DNA of 64,000 bases from Porphyra umbilicalis (lineage: Eukaryota; Rhodophyta; Bangiophyceae; Bangiales; Bangiaceae). The position numbers were made by a program, and so were the translations under genes. The stretch covers positions 1 through 64,000 of the forward strand of contig KV918915.1 in assembly GCA_002049455.2 (NCBI GenBank), given 5' to 3'. Below are positions 1 to 10,569 of the stretch, in pieces (position 1 is the first letter of the stretch; every line of letters begins with the position of its first letter). The notes beneath the pieces were generated by a model, which was not told the origin of the DNA, ran no database searches, and saw only the letters and a program-made list of their open reading frames with translations.

Positions 1-149
1 ACATGGGCAGCGCGCTCCCCTTCCGGCCCGCGCTCAAGAGCCTGCACCTGCAGGGATGCGCTCCCTGTAAGAATATTGCTGTTACTTATTATGTGTATTT
101 TCTCGAGCAGATCACTCACATCTAAAAAATCACAATCGCACGTGCTGAT

Positions 150-281
150 ATTGTGCTTCTCACAAAAAACTGGACCTCGGTGCATCAGCTTCCGTTGCAA
201 AATCACTGTTTTATGGGCTCAGGGGGCGATTCATGATGCTGAAGCGGATGTTCCGGATCCAGTTTTTGTGAGAAGCACAAT
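150..281. repeat. Inverted repeat able to form a hairpin
   Basis: Arms of about 24 bases (150-173 and 258-281) are near-perfect reverse complements, beginning ATTGTGCTTCTCAC and ending GTGAGAAGCACAAT. They differ by one base in an A/T run. The loop of about 84 bases shows weaker inverse similarity. The right arm ends exactly where the next TIR element begins. Confidence 0.7.
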
Positions 282-452
282 AGGGTTGTGCAACACGCGC
301 GGAGCGTGCTAAACTGCACGCCTGGGGCGGTGCAATTTCACGTTTTTTGGGCGTGTCATGCCCTGCACGCCCATAATTGTAGGGACGTGATTGGGGCGTG
401 CGTGACAAAAAAAGTACATCCTTTCATTCCAGGCGCGTACGTGCAATACCCT
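281..452. mobile_element. Small MITE-like element
   Basis: The left end TAGGGTTGTGCAACACGCGC (281-300) is matched in inverse orientation by GCGCGTACGTGCAATACCCT near 434-452, giving an imperfect TIR of about 20 bases around a GC-rich body. A similar end (GTGATGCACAACCCTA) occurs alone near 34,960, so this looks like a dispersed family. No clear target duplication was found. Confidence 0.4.
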
Positions 453-2297
453 GCCCTTCAGGGCGGTGGCGCGCTCGGCGACGCATAGATACCGGGTACG
501 CCGGCCGGCTCCATGGCCGCGAGCACGCACGGGGGCACGTACAGCCACGTTGCCGTGGCGGGGGGGGCGTGTGGCGGGGAAAGGGGTGCCGCCGCTGCCG
601 CCGCAGCGGCGGCGGCCCGCCGGCGTGGTGCAAAGCCTACGGGCGGGGCCGTCACACCGCCGCGCAGCGCACCTGTGCGCGGCCGACACGGCGCACGAGC
701 GGGCGGATGGGATCGACCACCGCGTGACGGGGCGCCTCTAACCGCACCGGTAGATGGCGTCAGCAACCGCTGACGCGCAGCCGCCACAGAAGCCGACGCG
801 CAGGCACGATCACCCGCGGGTCATAGTGGGCGCTTCGAACCCCGGAAGTCGGTCGCCGCGCGCAACTCGGGGCGGTCGTGGGGGGCCGGGGGGCAGGAGC
901 CCTGTGACCCCTGTGACAGGACAGTCCTTCTGAGCCACGTAAATCTATTCGCTTTTAGCGTCATCGCGACCCTTCCAACTCTGACACGCCCTCAGATGCC
1001 TGAGGACTCGAATGCCGACTGCCACCTCTGAAACGGAGAGCAAGTCCCATGATATAAGTATATGTGTGCATCACTACACTCTGAGAGCACCCTGTCCTAA
1101 AGGCCAGGAAAATGCGCTCTTGGTGCGCCAGTCCACCGAATATTTTTCGGTGCAGTTCCGTGGCACCTTCGTTACTTGTTCAGGGCACGGTGTCTTACTG
1201 CTCCGTCGAGCGTCCACAAACAAGGTGCTCGACGCTATGAGGCGTGGGGACCATACTTCTGTCGTGTGCCCCCAAACAAGTTGCTCGATGCCATGATGCG
1301 CGGCCGCCATCTGTGCGGGATGGGCACAGAAACGACCACCTGCTGTCATCAGCCAGGGAAAGCGCAGAAGGGCTCCTTGGCGTCCGGTCTTTGAGTTGGG
1401 GAGGGGGAAGGAGTCCACGTCGCCCGCACCACGCCGAAAGCCCAGTGAATACACAAAGGGGGATGTCTTTTTGCTCTACCTCCGTCTCACCTCCACATCC
1501 CTGGCCCTCGCGGCGCCTCCATGTGTACCCGACTCCTGGAATCTGCCCGCACCACTCGCCCCCCCGCCATGGGTGCGCCCGCCCGCTCCGCACACGCCCG
1601 TCGCCTCGCTCCACGCACCGCATGCCCGCGCTGCTCACCGCACTCGGCTCCCCCTCGGGGCGCCCTTGCGGGGGAGAGGGTGCCTTCCCCCAGTCCCTGC
1701 CCCTCTGCGGCACACGCCGCTCTCTAATCCGTCCGCCGCCTCACTGGCGGCGGCCACTCTCCAATTGGCCGTCGCGCCGTGCGCGGTCTTACCGCCATCA
1801 CCCGCCCCGGGCTGGGCGCCAAATTCCACACCCTTGCCGTCGGCCACGTTGGCACCGTTCGCCTCCTCGGTGCCCGTCTGCGGTGTTCCGCCGTCCTCGG
1901 CACGGGCGTCGGCCCGCGCGGCAGCGCCACTGGCATCCTGCGCGTCCAATTTGCCAACACTCCTCGACACGGGCGCCGGCAACGACCATGCCGACGGCAG
2001 TGATGGATGGGGCGCCGGCGGCGAGCGACACGCCTCCTGAACGAGGAGGTCGCCCGATGCGCCACGACCGGCGCCGGCCTCCCTGGACAGGACGTTAGTC
2101 GTCCCGGCGATGAGGACGCCCCCGCGGCCACGACCGAGAATGATTTGATGACCATCTGCTCTGGCTTTGTGCGCGGTGAGATGGGTGGGACTGCGGGCGG
2201 TGGGGCGGACGGTGGAGGCCGGGCGATCCGACGTCCCGTGATGCAGCAAAGCATCTTTGACGCAGAGTGGCAGAGGCCATGAGAGTGTATCGCATTA
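453..2297. other. GC-rich stretch with no supported gene
   Basis: Many overlapping frames are open on both strands only because the sequence is GC-rich and stop-poor. A short imperfect direct repeat containing GGTGCTCGACGC/GTTGCTCGATGC lies at about 1195-1300. The minus frame over 1635-2249 has a somewhat protein-like composition but no recognisable domain, so I do not call it. Confidence 0.5.
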
Positions 2298-2996
2298 GGG
2301 TTGCTAAACGCATCTCGGGGCGCGCTTAAGGCGCTTTGAGGGCGCGCTTAACAGTGCGATTTCCGTGCGTAAGCGCCACGCGCCCCATATGGGAAGGAGC
2401 GCTGTTGAGGGGCAAACTTTAATTTCTGCTCAGCTAAGCATAGACATGACACTGTCAAGTGCCGGTCAAAAATCGACGACCTCCGACAACGAGCAGGCTC
2501 CTGACCCAGCAGCTATGAACTGCTGCTGTCCCAGCCGAAGGGAGCCCTGGCAATCGGCTATCAGACATCGAAAAAAATCTTGCCACCAACCTGTGACGAC
2601 TGCCCTCGTATGCGTGACACGCCCATAGATGGCGCTCTGAGCGTCGGGGCCACGAATGACTGTCAGTACGAAAGAAAGCGAAGCTGCACAGTACTGCATC
2701 GGAAGGATGAGGGATCGATCCCAAACCGCTCGGGAATGCAAATAGGGTAGATTATCGTCGGACCTGGCGTACTTCATCGGCCGTGGAACATAGTTCCAGG
2801 CGCAACTCTCTCTTACATGATACTTGAGAGAGCAGCCACGGGCACCACTTCTATACTTCTCTTTCTTTAGTGCGTGATTCATACTGAATTCATATGGGCG
2901 CTTAAGGCGCTTCAGGGCGCTTTTCGATGCGTTTAGGGCGCTTTCGGGCGGCTGGATGACGCCGCGCCCCCAAAATCGGGGCGCGTTTAGCAATCC
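2298..2996. mobile_element. Non-autonomous TIR element, about 0.7 kb
   Basis: The ends GGGTTGCTAAACGC (2298-2311) and GCGTTTAGCAATCC (2983-2996) are inverse complements with one mismatch, both flanked by TA. Inside each end lie several copies of GCGCTTAAGGCGC-like blocks, typical subterminal repeats. No transposase is present. A TA target duplication fits Tc1/mariner or a PIF-like element, but the family is not settled. Confidence 0.6.
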
Positions 2997-2998
2997 TA

Positions 2999-3554
2999 TG
3001 GTGCTTTGCTTTATTTTGCAATGTTAGGTCGACGGCATGTTTTCCCAAAGACGCAATGGACCACTAAGTCCCGAGTTCACCGCGTGAGTGAGGTGAGTGC
3101 AACAGCCAATGAGACTCGATAAATGGTGCGCTCGGATGCAGCGGTAAGCCCCTCTCTCCCGCTCATCTGCAGCTCTGCGCTGCTTTCTCCCGATATGCTG
3201 CAGCATTGAAGCCTCTCACTCCCGCGTCAGGTGGATTGCCTGTTTGACGTGGAGCGCGGCGTTTGCCGCGCCGCCTTCAATGGCAACACGACGAGTTGCC
3301 TGGCAAGGGCCCTCCTCAACGCTGTAGATGACGACAGGCGCAATGGCGCCTGGGTCCGTGGTCGACCGGGTGGCGTCGACCGCCCGGCACGGCTGAGTGC
3401 TCTTCTCCCCTCCTCCCCCACGGTCTTAGACTTTGCCGCGTGACACACGTCGCGCCCCTGGCGACTGCGACACGCTGGGGGCGGCCCCATGTTGGTCGAT
3501 CTCCGTGTTGGCGGCCGGCCAACCTTCTGGTTCTTGGCGAGGAGCAGTCGCTCT
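2999..3554. other. Intergenic, nothing recognised
   Basis: No domain, RNA gene or repeat that I can support. Confidence 0.5.
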
Positions 3555-3937
3555 TTCTGGGTCCCCCCCCCCACCAGGACGTCCCTTTGGCACATCACGG
3601 GTGTCTCCTGTGCCACGGCTTTGCCACTTTGCCTGGTTTGTAACCTCTGCCGCTGTCCTTGGTGATCTCTCACCGTCGCACCCGCCTCACACGCGGCGCC
3701 GCTGCCTCACGCCATCTGAGATCTGTAACTGCATTGTTTGCGCCACTGTTGGGTCCCCCCCGCTCCACGACGTCCCTGTGGCGCCTCACAGGGGTCTCCT
3801 GTGCAGCGGCTTTGCCACTTTGCCGGGTTTGCAACCTCTGACGCGGTCTTTGGTGATCTCTCACCGTCGCACCTGCGTCACACGCGGCACTGCCGCCTCA
3901 CGCCATCTGAGATCCGTGAAGCCTTTTTGCTCTGCAT
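3555..3937. repeat. Two-copy tandem repeat, period 191 bp
   Basis: The second unit repeats the first at an offset of 191 bases; the block CTCTCACCGTCGCACC occurs at 3667 and 3858. Both units also share GGTCTCCTGTGC/GTGTCTCCTGTGC and CACGCCATCTGAGATC. The period is not a multiple of three, so the array is unlikely to be a conserved coding repeat. It lies just upstream of the zinc-knuckle gene at 4177. Confidence 0.75.
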
Positions 3938-4176
3938 GGGAGGCACTCCGATTTGATCTTGGCGCCGGGGGGCCGTGGCTGTGCCGGTTTGGGCCAAAAA
4001 AACACCGCCGGGGTTGCCTGCGTGTTGTCGTTTGCCGGGTACCACGAGCCACGGCGGCAAGTGACCCACCATCGTGTCGCTGGTCTCTGTGGGGGGAGCA
4101 CGTCGGCGGCGACGGGTGGCGTGCCAGGCGGCGGTCCAGCTTGCGCACCGCCTTGTACGTTTCCGCGCCTTAAGCG

Positions 4177-5808
4177 ATGAGGTGTGGCATTTGTCACTTC
4201 GTTGCGCCAGTCGACGGGACAAGCCACACGGCTCGCACGTGCCCTCTGCGGCGGAAGCTGTGCCGCCGCAGCCTTCCGCGCGACCACCCCTTTTCGGAGA
4301 AGGGGCAGTGCGGCAACGCGAATTGCGTGCACCACAAGACTTGTGGCGTCTGCGGCCTCACCGGGCACCAGTACGGCACACAAACGTACGCGTTCGACCG
4401 GTGGAAGCTGACCGATGGGCGCCTGCTGCGCAAGAATTCGAATCGGGCGCTGGACGAGACCGACGTTGTCTGCGCCCTCATGACGGGCGCGACGGTGCGC
4501 AACCTTGTTAACAACACCCAGAGTGTGTCTGCCGCCGCAGCACAGGTCGGCATCGAGCGGCGTCGCAACGTCTCCCGGCTGCGTGCCAGCACACGCGCCG
4601 AGGGAGTCGGTTTGGACGAGTCTGTGCGCCTGATGCAGTCACTTGGGAGCCCCGCCACGTTGCTGCAGGGGGACAACAAGGTCGCGTTCGACGCGCTCGT
4701 CGCCGCGCGCGACAAGGGAGCGGTAGCGGCCAACCGCCGCGCTGCCGACGCGGTGGAGAGCGACGTTGACGGCGACGATGGCCACGGGGCCCCGAAAGAC
4801 GACGAGCTGGACTGCGACGTCGACGAGGACGCCGATGAGGACGGAGGTGTCAACGCGGCTGCGTTCGGGAGTCGCGGCAAGCGGATAAAGTCCTTGCGGG
4901 GCCCTCCCAGCGGCGGCATGGGGCTCTTTGCCGCTGCCATAAACAAGGGCAAGGCTCCGCGGGGCAAGGGGAAGGGAAAGGCATTGAAGGACACGAATAC
5001 CGAGGTGAAGCCGCTGCTCCCTGTTGCGGTTGACTTTGAGAGCCTCTGGCTGCCCGGCACGCACCAGCCGTGGTCGGCCTGCATGCCCGACTTTTACGAT
5101 TCGGACTTTGGGTCCCTGCCGCTGCTCAATGTTGCGCACCTGGTGATCGAGCAGATGTGCCAATGCCCCGTGGCCGACGCGGACCCAGAGCTGGCGTCTC
5201 TCTTGACTGCGGGGTCGATACAGTCGCACTTGCGCGGGTATACCCTGATGTCTGGCACGCTGTCGGCCGCCCAAGTGGCCGATTGGCTCTGCTCAACAAT
5301 GCCGGCCTCCATGAAGCCGGCGCTGTTGACAGCAATTGCGGTGTCGGTCGACACCCTTGTCCGTCGTCGCGCGGGTCTGTTGGAGGAGTCATCTCGGGGC
5401 ATCGGCAGCGGTGGCCCCTACAACGCCGCATCTGCTGGCCCTAAAGCGCCGTCGCCGCCGTTGGCGCGCCGGGGCCTGCCCGCTGGCAGTGCTCTGTCTG
5501 CGTCGCAGTCGGCTGCGGTGGTGGTGGCACCGCCGGACATGCCGGTTGTGTCCGCTGTGCCCGTCCTGGATGTGGACGGCATGCTCGTCGGGGACTCCAA
5601 CTCCCCGGCCGGCGTCGAATTCGTTCGTGGCTTCAACACAACACTCGCGCGCTCTGGAAGGACGGGTGGTCCGGCAGGCATTGCCGACGAGGCCGGGCGT
5701 CGCGGCCGGGGCGGGGAGGTCGAGGAGGTGAATGGTGTTGACCGAGAGGCGCTCGAGGGCGCATCTGACGAGGCCTCTGGTATGCTTTCGGGGGGTGCTG
5801 CCAATTGA
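4177..5808 (+). CDS. Gene A: zinc-knuckle protein, 543 aa, founder of a two-member family here
   Basis: Function unknown. The N-terminus has a CX2CX10HX4C zinc knuckle (Cys3, Cys6, His17, Cys22), followed by further Cys pairs (45/50, 56/59) and His64. An alpha-helical middle (about 90-190) precedes an acidic tract (194-224) and a Gly/Lys basic patch (250-270). A conserved C-terminal block (about 345-395) contains LRGYTLMSGTLSAAQV, and a Pro/Ala-rich tail follows. Gene B (23194-26646, minus) shares the knuckle with identical spacing, the VCA-T-A block near 98-111, the RLR block at 134-136 and the LRG-T-SGT-SA block, so they are paralogues. A stop lies two codons before ATG 4177; the AG just before 4175 could also be a splice acceptor, so an upstream exon is possible. 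Nucleic-acid binding is inferred from the knuckle only. Confidence 0.8.
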   Translation: MRCGICHFVAPVDGTSHTARTCPLRRKLCRRSLPRDHPFSEKGQCGNANCVHHKTCGVCGLTGHQYGTQTYAFDRWKLTDGRLLRKNSNRALDETDVVCALMTGATVRNLVNNTQSVSAAAAQVGIERRRNVSRLRASTRAEGVGLDESVRLMQSLGSPATLLQGDNKVAFDALVAARDKGAVAANRRAADAVESDVDGDDGHGAPKDDELDCDVDEDADEDGGVNAAAFGSRGKRIKSLRGPPSGGMGLFAAAINKGKAPRGKGKGKALKDTNTEVKPLLPVAVDFESLWLPGTHQPWSACMPDFYDSDFGSLPLLNVAHLVIEQMCQCPVADADPELASLLTAGSIQSHLRGYTLMSGTLSAAQVADWLCSTMPASMKPALLTAIAVSVDTLVRRRAGLLEESSRGIGSGGPYNAASAGPKAPSPPLARRGLPAGSALSASQSAAVVVAPPDMPVVSAVPVLDVDGMLVGDSNSPAGVEFVRGFNTTLARSGRTGGPAGIADEAGRRGRGGEVEEVNGVDREALEGASDEASGMLSGGAAN

Positions 5809-6452
5809 GGGGCTCGTTTCTCTTTGGATGTCCGGGCGGCTGGCGATAGCCGGGGTCTGTCCAGTCCCCCTGGCGTCCTTTTGTTTGGTGTTGGACTGCG
5901 CTCAGTTGTGCGTGTGCTCGCGGTGTCGGTAGTACACGTAGTATTGTCCTCGGTGTTCGTTCGAAAGGAATGATGCAGCTGTTGGAAGCGGCCGTGCCGG
6001 CCAAGTGCATTGTCCCTCTGGCTGGGTTCTCGGAACCGTGCGTCACAGCGGCGATGACGGTGTCGGATATGTCGGCGGGCGCCGAGTGGTTGAAGCTTAG
6101 GTACTGCGGCACCGTCTTGCCGGTGTCGACGGCTGCGTTGTTGGGTGCGTTTCACATGAACGTGCTGACTCAGACTAAGACACAGGGCATGTCGAGGCGG
6201 ACGGACATCTGAGCACGTTCACGCTGTTGGACGCCGCGCTTCCTTCCAGCATCTCCCAAGGAGCCAACTTTGCTCTACAATCTCTGTCGCAGTCCCACTG
6301 CAACAGTCTGATGATGAACGCAACAGGGTAATTGACTGTCCTGAGCGCTTCCACCCTACGCCCCGTTCGCATGCCGTCGACGCAACCCGCGGTCACTCAG
6401 GGTCAGACAAAGGAGGGAAATGGATAGCGAGCCCTGGAGAGGTATCCTCTGC
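5809..6452. other. Intergenic, nothing firm
   Basis: This is 3' flank of gene A. A short open frame at 5970-6212 (80 codons) has no recognisable motif and no family support. Confidence 0.5.
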
Positions 6453-7052
6453 CTACGCCGCAACGGCATTGGCTGCTTGAGCTGCTGCAGCGGCTGCAGC
6501 TGCATCTGCATCCGCGGCAGCCCCCGCATTGGCCGTTGCCGCGACGACAGCGGCCGCCTCTTTGTCGGCGGCCTGGAACGCGGCGAAAGCTTCGTCAGCC
6601 GCAGCTACTGCGGCCTTAACGTGCGCAGACGGAACGCCGGCGACCGCCGCTGCCACCGCCATGGTCTCGGCCTGTTGAGCTTGCGCACCGATCACACGAA
6701 ACAGGTCCACGCGCGACAGTGCTTGTTTTGCTTTTGACGACAGTGTGGCTGCCGACGATACCTTCGAGGTGGTGTGGCTCGCTCGTGGTGGGGCGCGCAG
6801 ACCACCGCTGTGGTGTGGCCTGGACGGGGTCCCTCCAGTTTCCCGCCATTTCCGCTTCAGCAGCGCGGCTACGACAGCCGAAGAGCCATCCAGCAATGGC
6901 CTGACCGGCATATCATGCCGCTGCAGCATGCCGAGGGACACAGGATCCCACGTCTCGTCGGACGTGAAGCGTACAGCAGGTCGCCGTCGGCGCACGCGAC
7001 CCCCTATCCGAGAAACGACGCCATTGGCCGCGACTTCGACCCGCGGCAGCAA
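6453..7052 (-). CDS. Ala-rich hypothetical protein, about 199 aa
   Basis: I do not recognise a family. The first half looks like ordinary protein, for example RFTSDETWDPVSLGMLQRHD, followed by a short basic KRKWRE motif. The second half is Ala-rich and probably helical or coiled, ending in a low-complexity Ala run and a TAG stop. The start at 7052 is the first ATG in the frame, but an upstream exon is possible. It is convergent with gene A and lies back-to-back with gene C. Coding status rests on composition only. Confidence 0.45.
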   Translation of the reverse strand: MLPRVEVAANGVVSRIGGRVRRRRPAVRFTSDETWDPVSLGMLQRHDMPVRPLLDGSSAVVAALLKRKWRETGGTPSRPHHSGGLRAPPRASHTTSKVSSAATLSSKAKQALSRVDLFRVIGAQAQQAETMAVAAAVAGVPSAHVKAAVAAADEAFAAFQAADKEAAAVVAATANAGAAADADAAAAAAAAQAANAVAA

Positions 7053-7861
7053 GTGGGCTTTTGTGCACGGCCGCCGCTCACGAGGAGAACGAGGAGGCAG
7101 TCCGCCCCGGCGGCACCCGCCAGCCGGAAGGAGCGCGCTCCACGGGGGGGCTCATAAGGGGTGGAAAGCGAGCGCGACACTCTCTTGGACAACAGTCAAA
7201 TGGGGGGCAGAGGAAGAAAACGTGCGTGAAAGGAAGCAGACGTGTGGGCCAGCTTGAGTGCGGTCTCTGGAAAGATGTCCGCAGCCAGCAGCGCCACGCT
7301 TAAGCGCAGTCAACTGGACGTGACGGGGACATGCGATAACGCAGACACGCAGGACCAAGCCCGAGGGGGGCGGAGGATGGGTGGTCGGCACCGGAGTGGG
7401 GAGCCGGGAGGAGGTAGCCGCCTGCAAGGCGGGAGAGCGGCAGGCGGACTGCAGTTGAGAAGCGTACCGGGCAGAGTGATTGCCAAGCACGCGCCTGTCA
7501 TGTCCAACGAGGTCATGAGGCCGGTTCCATGCTCAGCGCGATCCTGGTCGGCTGGTCCCGTGGATCGACTGCGGTCAACCAATCACATTTCGATTGGGCG
7601 GCGTGATCTCTGCCAGATTCGTGTCGGGCTGTGCCAGAGCGGTCGCCCTTTGCCACATGCTTCAAACCGGATCTCTGTAGTTTGCCGGCCACGAATGACG
7701 AGTGGCCGAACGAGACGTGGAACACTGCCCATCGCCCTGGGCGCCGCGTGTCTTTTCAGCTTCTGGGCTTCCTTGCACTGCCTGTCGCACGAGCTCCGTT
7801 GACTGCGACGTCGTGTTGTTGCTGTTGTCAAGACGACACGTGTGCCACCCTCGCGGATTCC
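7053..7861. other. Intergenic between divergent genes
   Basis: This would hold the promoters of the minus gene at 6453-7052 and of gene C. No recognisable core promoter element. The frame of gene C is open upstream to 7631, but the reading there lacks protein-like character apart from a short Cys run. Confidence 0.4.
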
Positions 7862-8821
7862 ATGAGCTCTCGCTCGTCAAGCGGCGACTGTGGCATGGCG
7901 TCTGCCTCCCCACCGCACGGTGAATCCGTCACGGTCAAGGCCGAACCAACACCTGCCGTGGCCATCAAAATGGAAGCCGCTGCCTCGGACGCAGCGCATC
8001 GGCGGCGGGTTGCTGTCTCCATCCACTGTCATCTCCGATCCAGTCGGAAATTGTCCCCAGCGGCCGGTGAAGCTGTGGAGCAGGACGCCGCGAATATTTT
8101 GGCGCGGCCTATGCAGCGCAACAACATTGCACGGGCGGCAGCCGTTCGTGATGCTGCAGCGCCTTTGGAGTGCGTTTGTCGCGCCACCGGCATCCACACT
8201 TTCTCTCCGAGCTCCTCCAAGGGAGGATGCGCCTCCGCCCCAGCTATAGCGCCACCTGCGGCGCCGCTGCGGACAGCAGCGCCCACGGCCTTTGTCGGCG
8301 CCGTCGGCTCGGGCCATGATTGTGTTCCCGCTGTCGCGAACGCTTCTTTGTGTGCTTCTGACGCGGCAGCGGGGTAAGCGTGCGGCGCTGCTGCTCCGGG
8401 TGCGGTGGGCCCGTCGGCTGCTCCCCCCAGTGCAGTGCCCGCTGCTGCCTTGAACACGGGCTGTGCACCTCAAGCCGTGCGCCCTCCAACCGCCACGGGC
8501 CAGGACCCGGAGGCGGATTTAACCATTGCCGGGATCCGCTCGTTCACCCCTGCACAAGTGGCGGAGGCGGTGGCTGCCGTAGTCTGCATTCTTCTGTCTG
8601 TAGAGAGGCAGGTGGATCTCACGCGGGCTATTTTCGTGGCTGCAGAAGAAAAGGTCATCGATGGCAACGTTGTGCTGTGCGCTCCCGAGGAGGATGTGGT
8701 TGCGTCGCTTCATTCTCTCTCTCGTCGAACGTGCCGGGGAACGATTCCGTTTGGCACCCGTGTCCGTGTCTTGCGCTTCGTCCGGGCGCAGCGTTTGCAT
8801 GCACCGAGGTCCTCTTTGTGA
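7862..8821 (+). CDS. Gene C: two-exon protein with a novel C-terminal domain shared with gene E
   Basis: Predicted as two exons, 7862-8373 and 8431-8821, joined by a 57-bp GT-AG intron; product about 300 aa. The start ATG was chosen where a Ser-rich, protein-like N-terminus begins. Near residues 22-38 two psi-K-x-E sites (VKAE, IKME) resemble SUMOylation motifs. The last third carries an 84-residue domain starting FTPAQVAEAV and ending in VLRFVR. It aligns without gaps to the C-terminus of gene E (29435-30334, minus), sharing FTP, LS..RQV.L, EED, RT.RG and LR. Domain function is unknown. A weaker resemblance (LSAAQVAD) to the C-terminal block of gene A may be chance. Confidence 0.65.
8374..8430 (+). 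other. Predicted 57-bp intron of gene C
   Basis: The 5' end reads GTAAGC and the 3' end CTCCCCCCAG, with a pyrimidine tract before the AG. Its length is a multiple of three, so the same frame continues, but the TAA inside the donor (8375-8377) would end translation if the intron were retained. Removing it joins an open frame to the conserved domain. Confidence 0.7.
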
Positions 8822-9424
8822 TATGGGACTGAGGCGGTATGCATCTGAGGTGGGCGGAACTAGTTTGCCAAGCCTTGTCGTCTTTGTGATGTCCCCAAGG
8901 GGTCCCGTGCAGAAGAGTAAAAACACGACAGCGCGTCAGTGGAGTTGTTACTGTTTTCGTTGCATGAGCACTCTTTCGGAGGGCCCGTTTGACGTGCGGC
9001 GCGGTTGAAGAGGCGACGCACATCACCAGCATGACAGTTGGGCCAGAACCAGCGATCGTGGTGGGCACCCCTAGGAAGTCTGCCACAGCGCTGTTTGCGC
9101 CGCCATCGCCTAGGCGGAGGTGCCTCGCCCGTCGAAACCGGCGAAGGAGGCCGCGGCGGTGGTGGCGACGGCAGCGGTGGCGGTGGCCGGAATGGCGCGG
9201 TGGCGGAGGAGGTGGCCACCGTGGGCCGCGGTCGTGGCAGCAGGGCGGCGAACGGGATGGCCGTGGTGCGCTGCGGCCGCGCTGGCGGTAAAGGCCGTGG
9301 GGGGAAAGTGGCGGCGGTGGCGGAGGTCACGGCAGCGGCCGTCACCTCGGCAGCGGAGCGGCGGCGGTGCAGAAGAGGCTCCGGCGTGGCGGCGGCAGCT
9401 GTGTTGGCCGCGGTGGCCGCTTCG
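8822..9424. other. Intergenic, GC-rich, no supported gene
   Basis: From 9038 the plus strand is open for 355 codons and the minus strand is open too. Both are Gly/Arg/Ala/Pro-rich products of GGC-rich sequence, so neither is called. Confidence 0.5.
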
Positions 9425-9905
9425 GTGGCCGTGCCGCCGCCCACGGAATCGGCGGCGTCTGCGGGCCTTGCAACAGGGAGGCGGGAATGGCGGCGGTGGT
9501 TGCGGTGGCGCTGCCGGCGGTGGCGCTGCACCATGGCGGAAATGCTGGCCGTGGCAGGGCCGCAGCGGGGCAGCAGCGGCGGTCACTGCGGTGGCCGCGC
9601 CGACGCTTGTGGCAACGGCGGCCGTGGCGACGACGTGGCAGCAATAGGCTCGGTCGGTGGCCGTGCCGCCCCCCACGGAATCAGCGGCGTCTGCGGGCCT
9701 CGTAGCAGGGCGGCAGGAATGGCGGCGGTGGTGGCAGTGGCGCTGCCGGCGGTGGCGCTGCACCAAGGCGGAAATGCCGGCCGTGGCAGGGCCGCAGCGG
9801 GGCAGCAGCGGCGGTCGCTGCGGTGGCCGCGCCGACGCTTGTGGCAACGGCGGCCGAGGCGACGTCGCGGCAGCAATAGGCTCTCTCGGTGGCCCTTCCG
9901 CAACC
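9425..9905. repeat. GC-rich tandem repeat, period about 232 bp, two copies plus part of a third
   Basis: CCACGGAATC(G/A)GCGGCGTCTGC occurs at 9441 and 9673, and whole units of about 232 bases align between these points. A partial third unit starts near 9886. The period is not a multiple of three. Confidence 0.75.
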
Positions 9906-10569
9906 CATTGCAGCGGTGCCGCCTGCGTCCCTTGCGGCACCTCGCCATGAGTGACAGAGGTGGCGGTGGCAGCGGTGACGGTGGCGGCGGCAGCGGCGGC
10001 GAAGGCAGCTGCTGCGTCTTCGGCGGCGGCGGAGGCGGCGGTGAGGAAGTCGGTAGAAGCGGCACGCCAAACACGCTTTTGGTAGCGAGGAGCAGCAATG
10101 ACTAGAACAGAGCATAGGCAAGGATGGGGGTCGTCTCTTTGTGGGTCTTTTGGTGGCACGGGTGGCGGCTGCGCAGGGCTGTCCGGCCCGGTAGTCCCCG
10201 CTTCGGGGTGTCGCAAGTGCGGGCGGCGGGACCGGCCTCGCGCCGCTCGTCCCTGCGCCGGGAGTCGCCACGTAACGGCGGCGGTGAGACGGCAGCCCCC
10301 AAGCGCTGTGGCTGTCGCCACCGTTGGCGCGGTGGGGGCGCAGCGGCGCGATGCGTGTGAGTTTGTGCTGACAAGGATGCTACCGTGTCTGGGAGGGCGC
10401 GTCGAGGGCGCTGTTGATCGCCGGGCCCGTTGGCCAAATCGGCGGAGCGAGCAGGCGGCGCTATTTGCGGCGGAGAGCAGCAGCGGCTACGGCTACGCGG
10501 AGATGGGTGTGTCAAGAAAGAGAAAAACTAATACCAACATCTGTACGCAAAGTGCAGGGACACAACTTT
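9906..10569. other. GC-rich spacer downstream of transposase T1
   Basis: Simple GGC/GGT repeats to about 10,060, then mixed sequence. No gene seen. Possible 3' flank of the element that carried T1. Confidence 0.45.

Noticed and set aside
1396-2254. Pro/Arg-rich genes in several frames
   Set aside because: Four or more frames are open at once in CG-rich sequence, and none shows a motif or splice support.
9038-10321. Long overlapping genes on both strands (355 and 403 codons)
   Set aside because: Products are Gly/Arg/Ala/Pro low complexity from a GGC-rich tandem repeat, and both strands are equally open.
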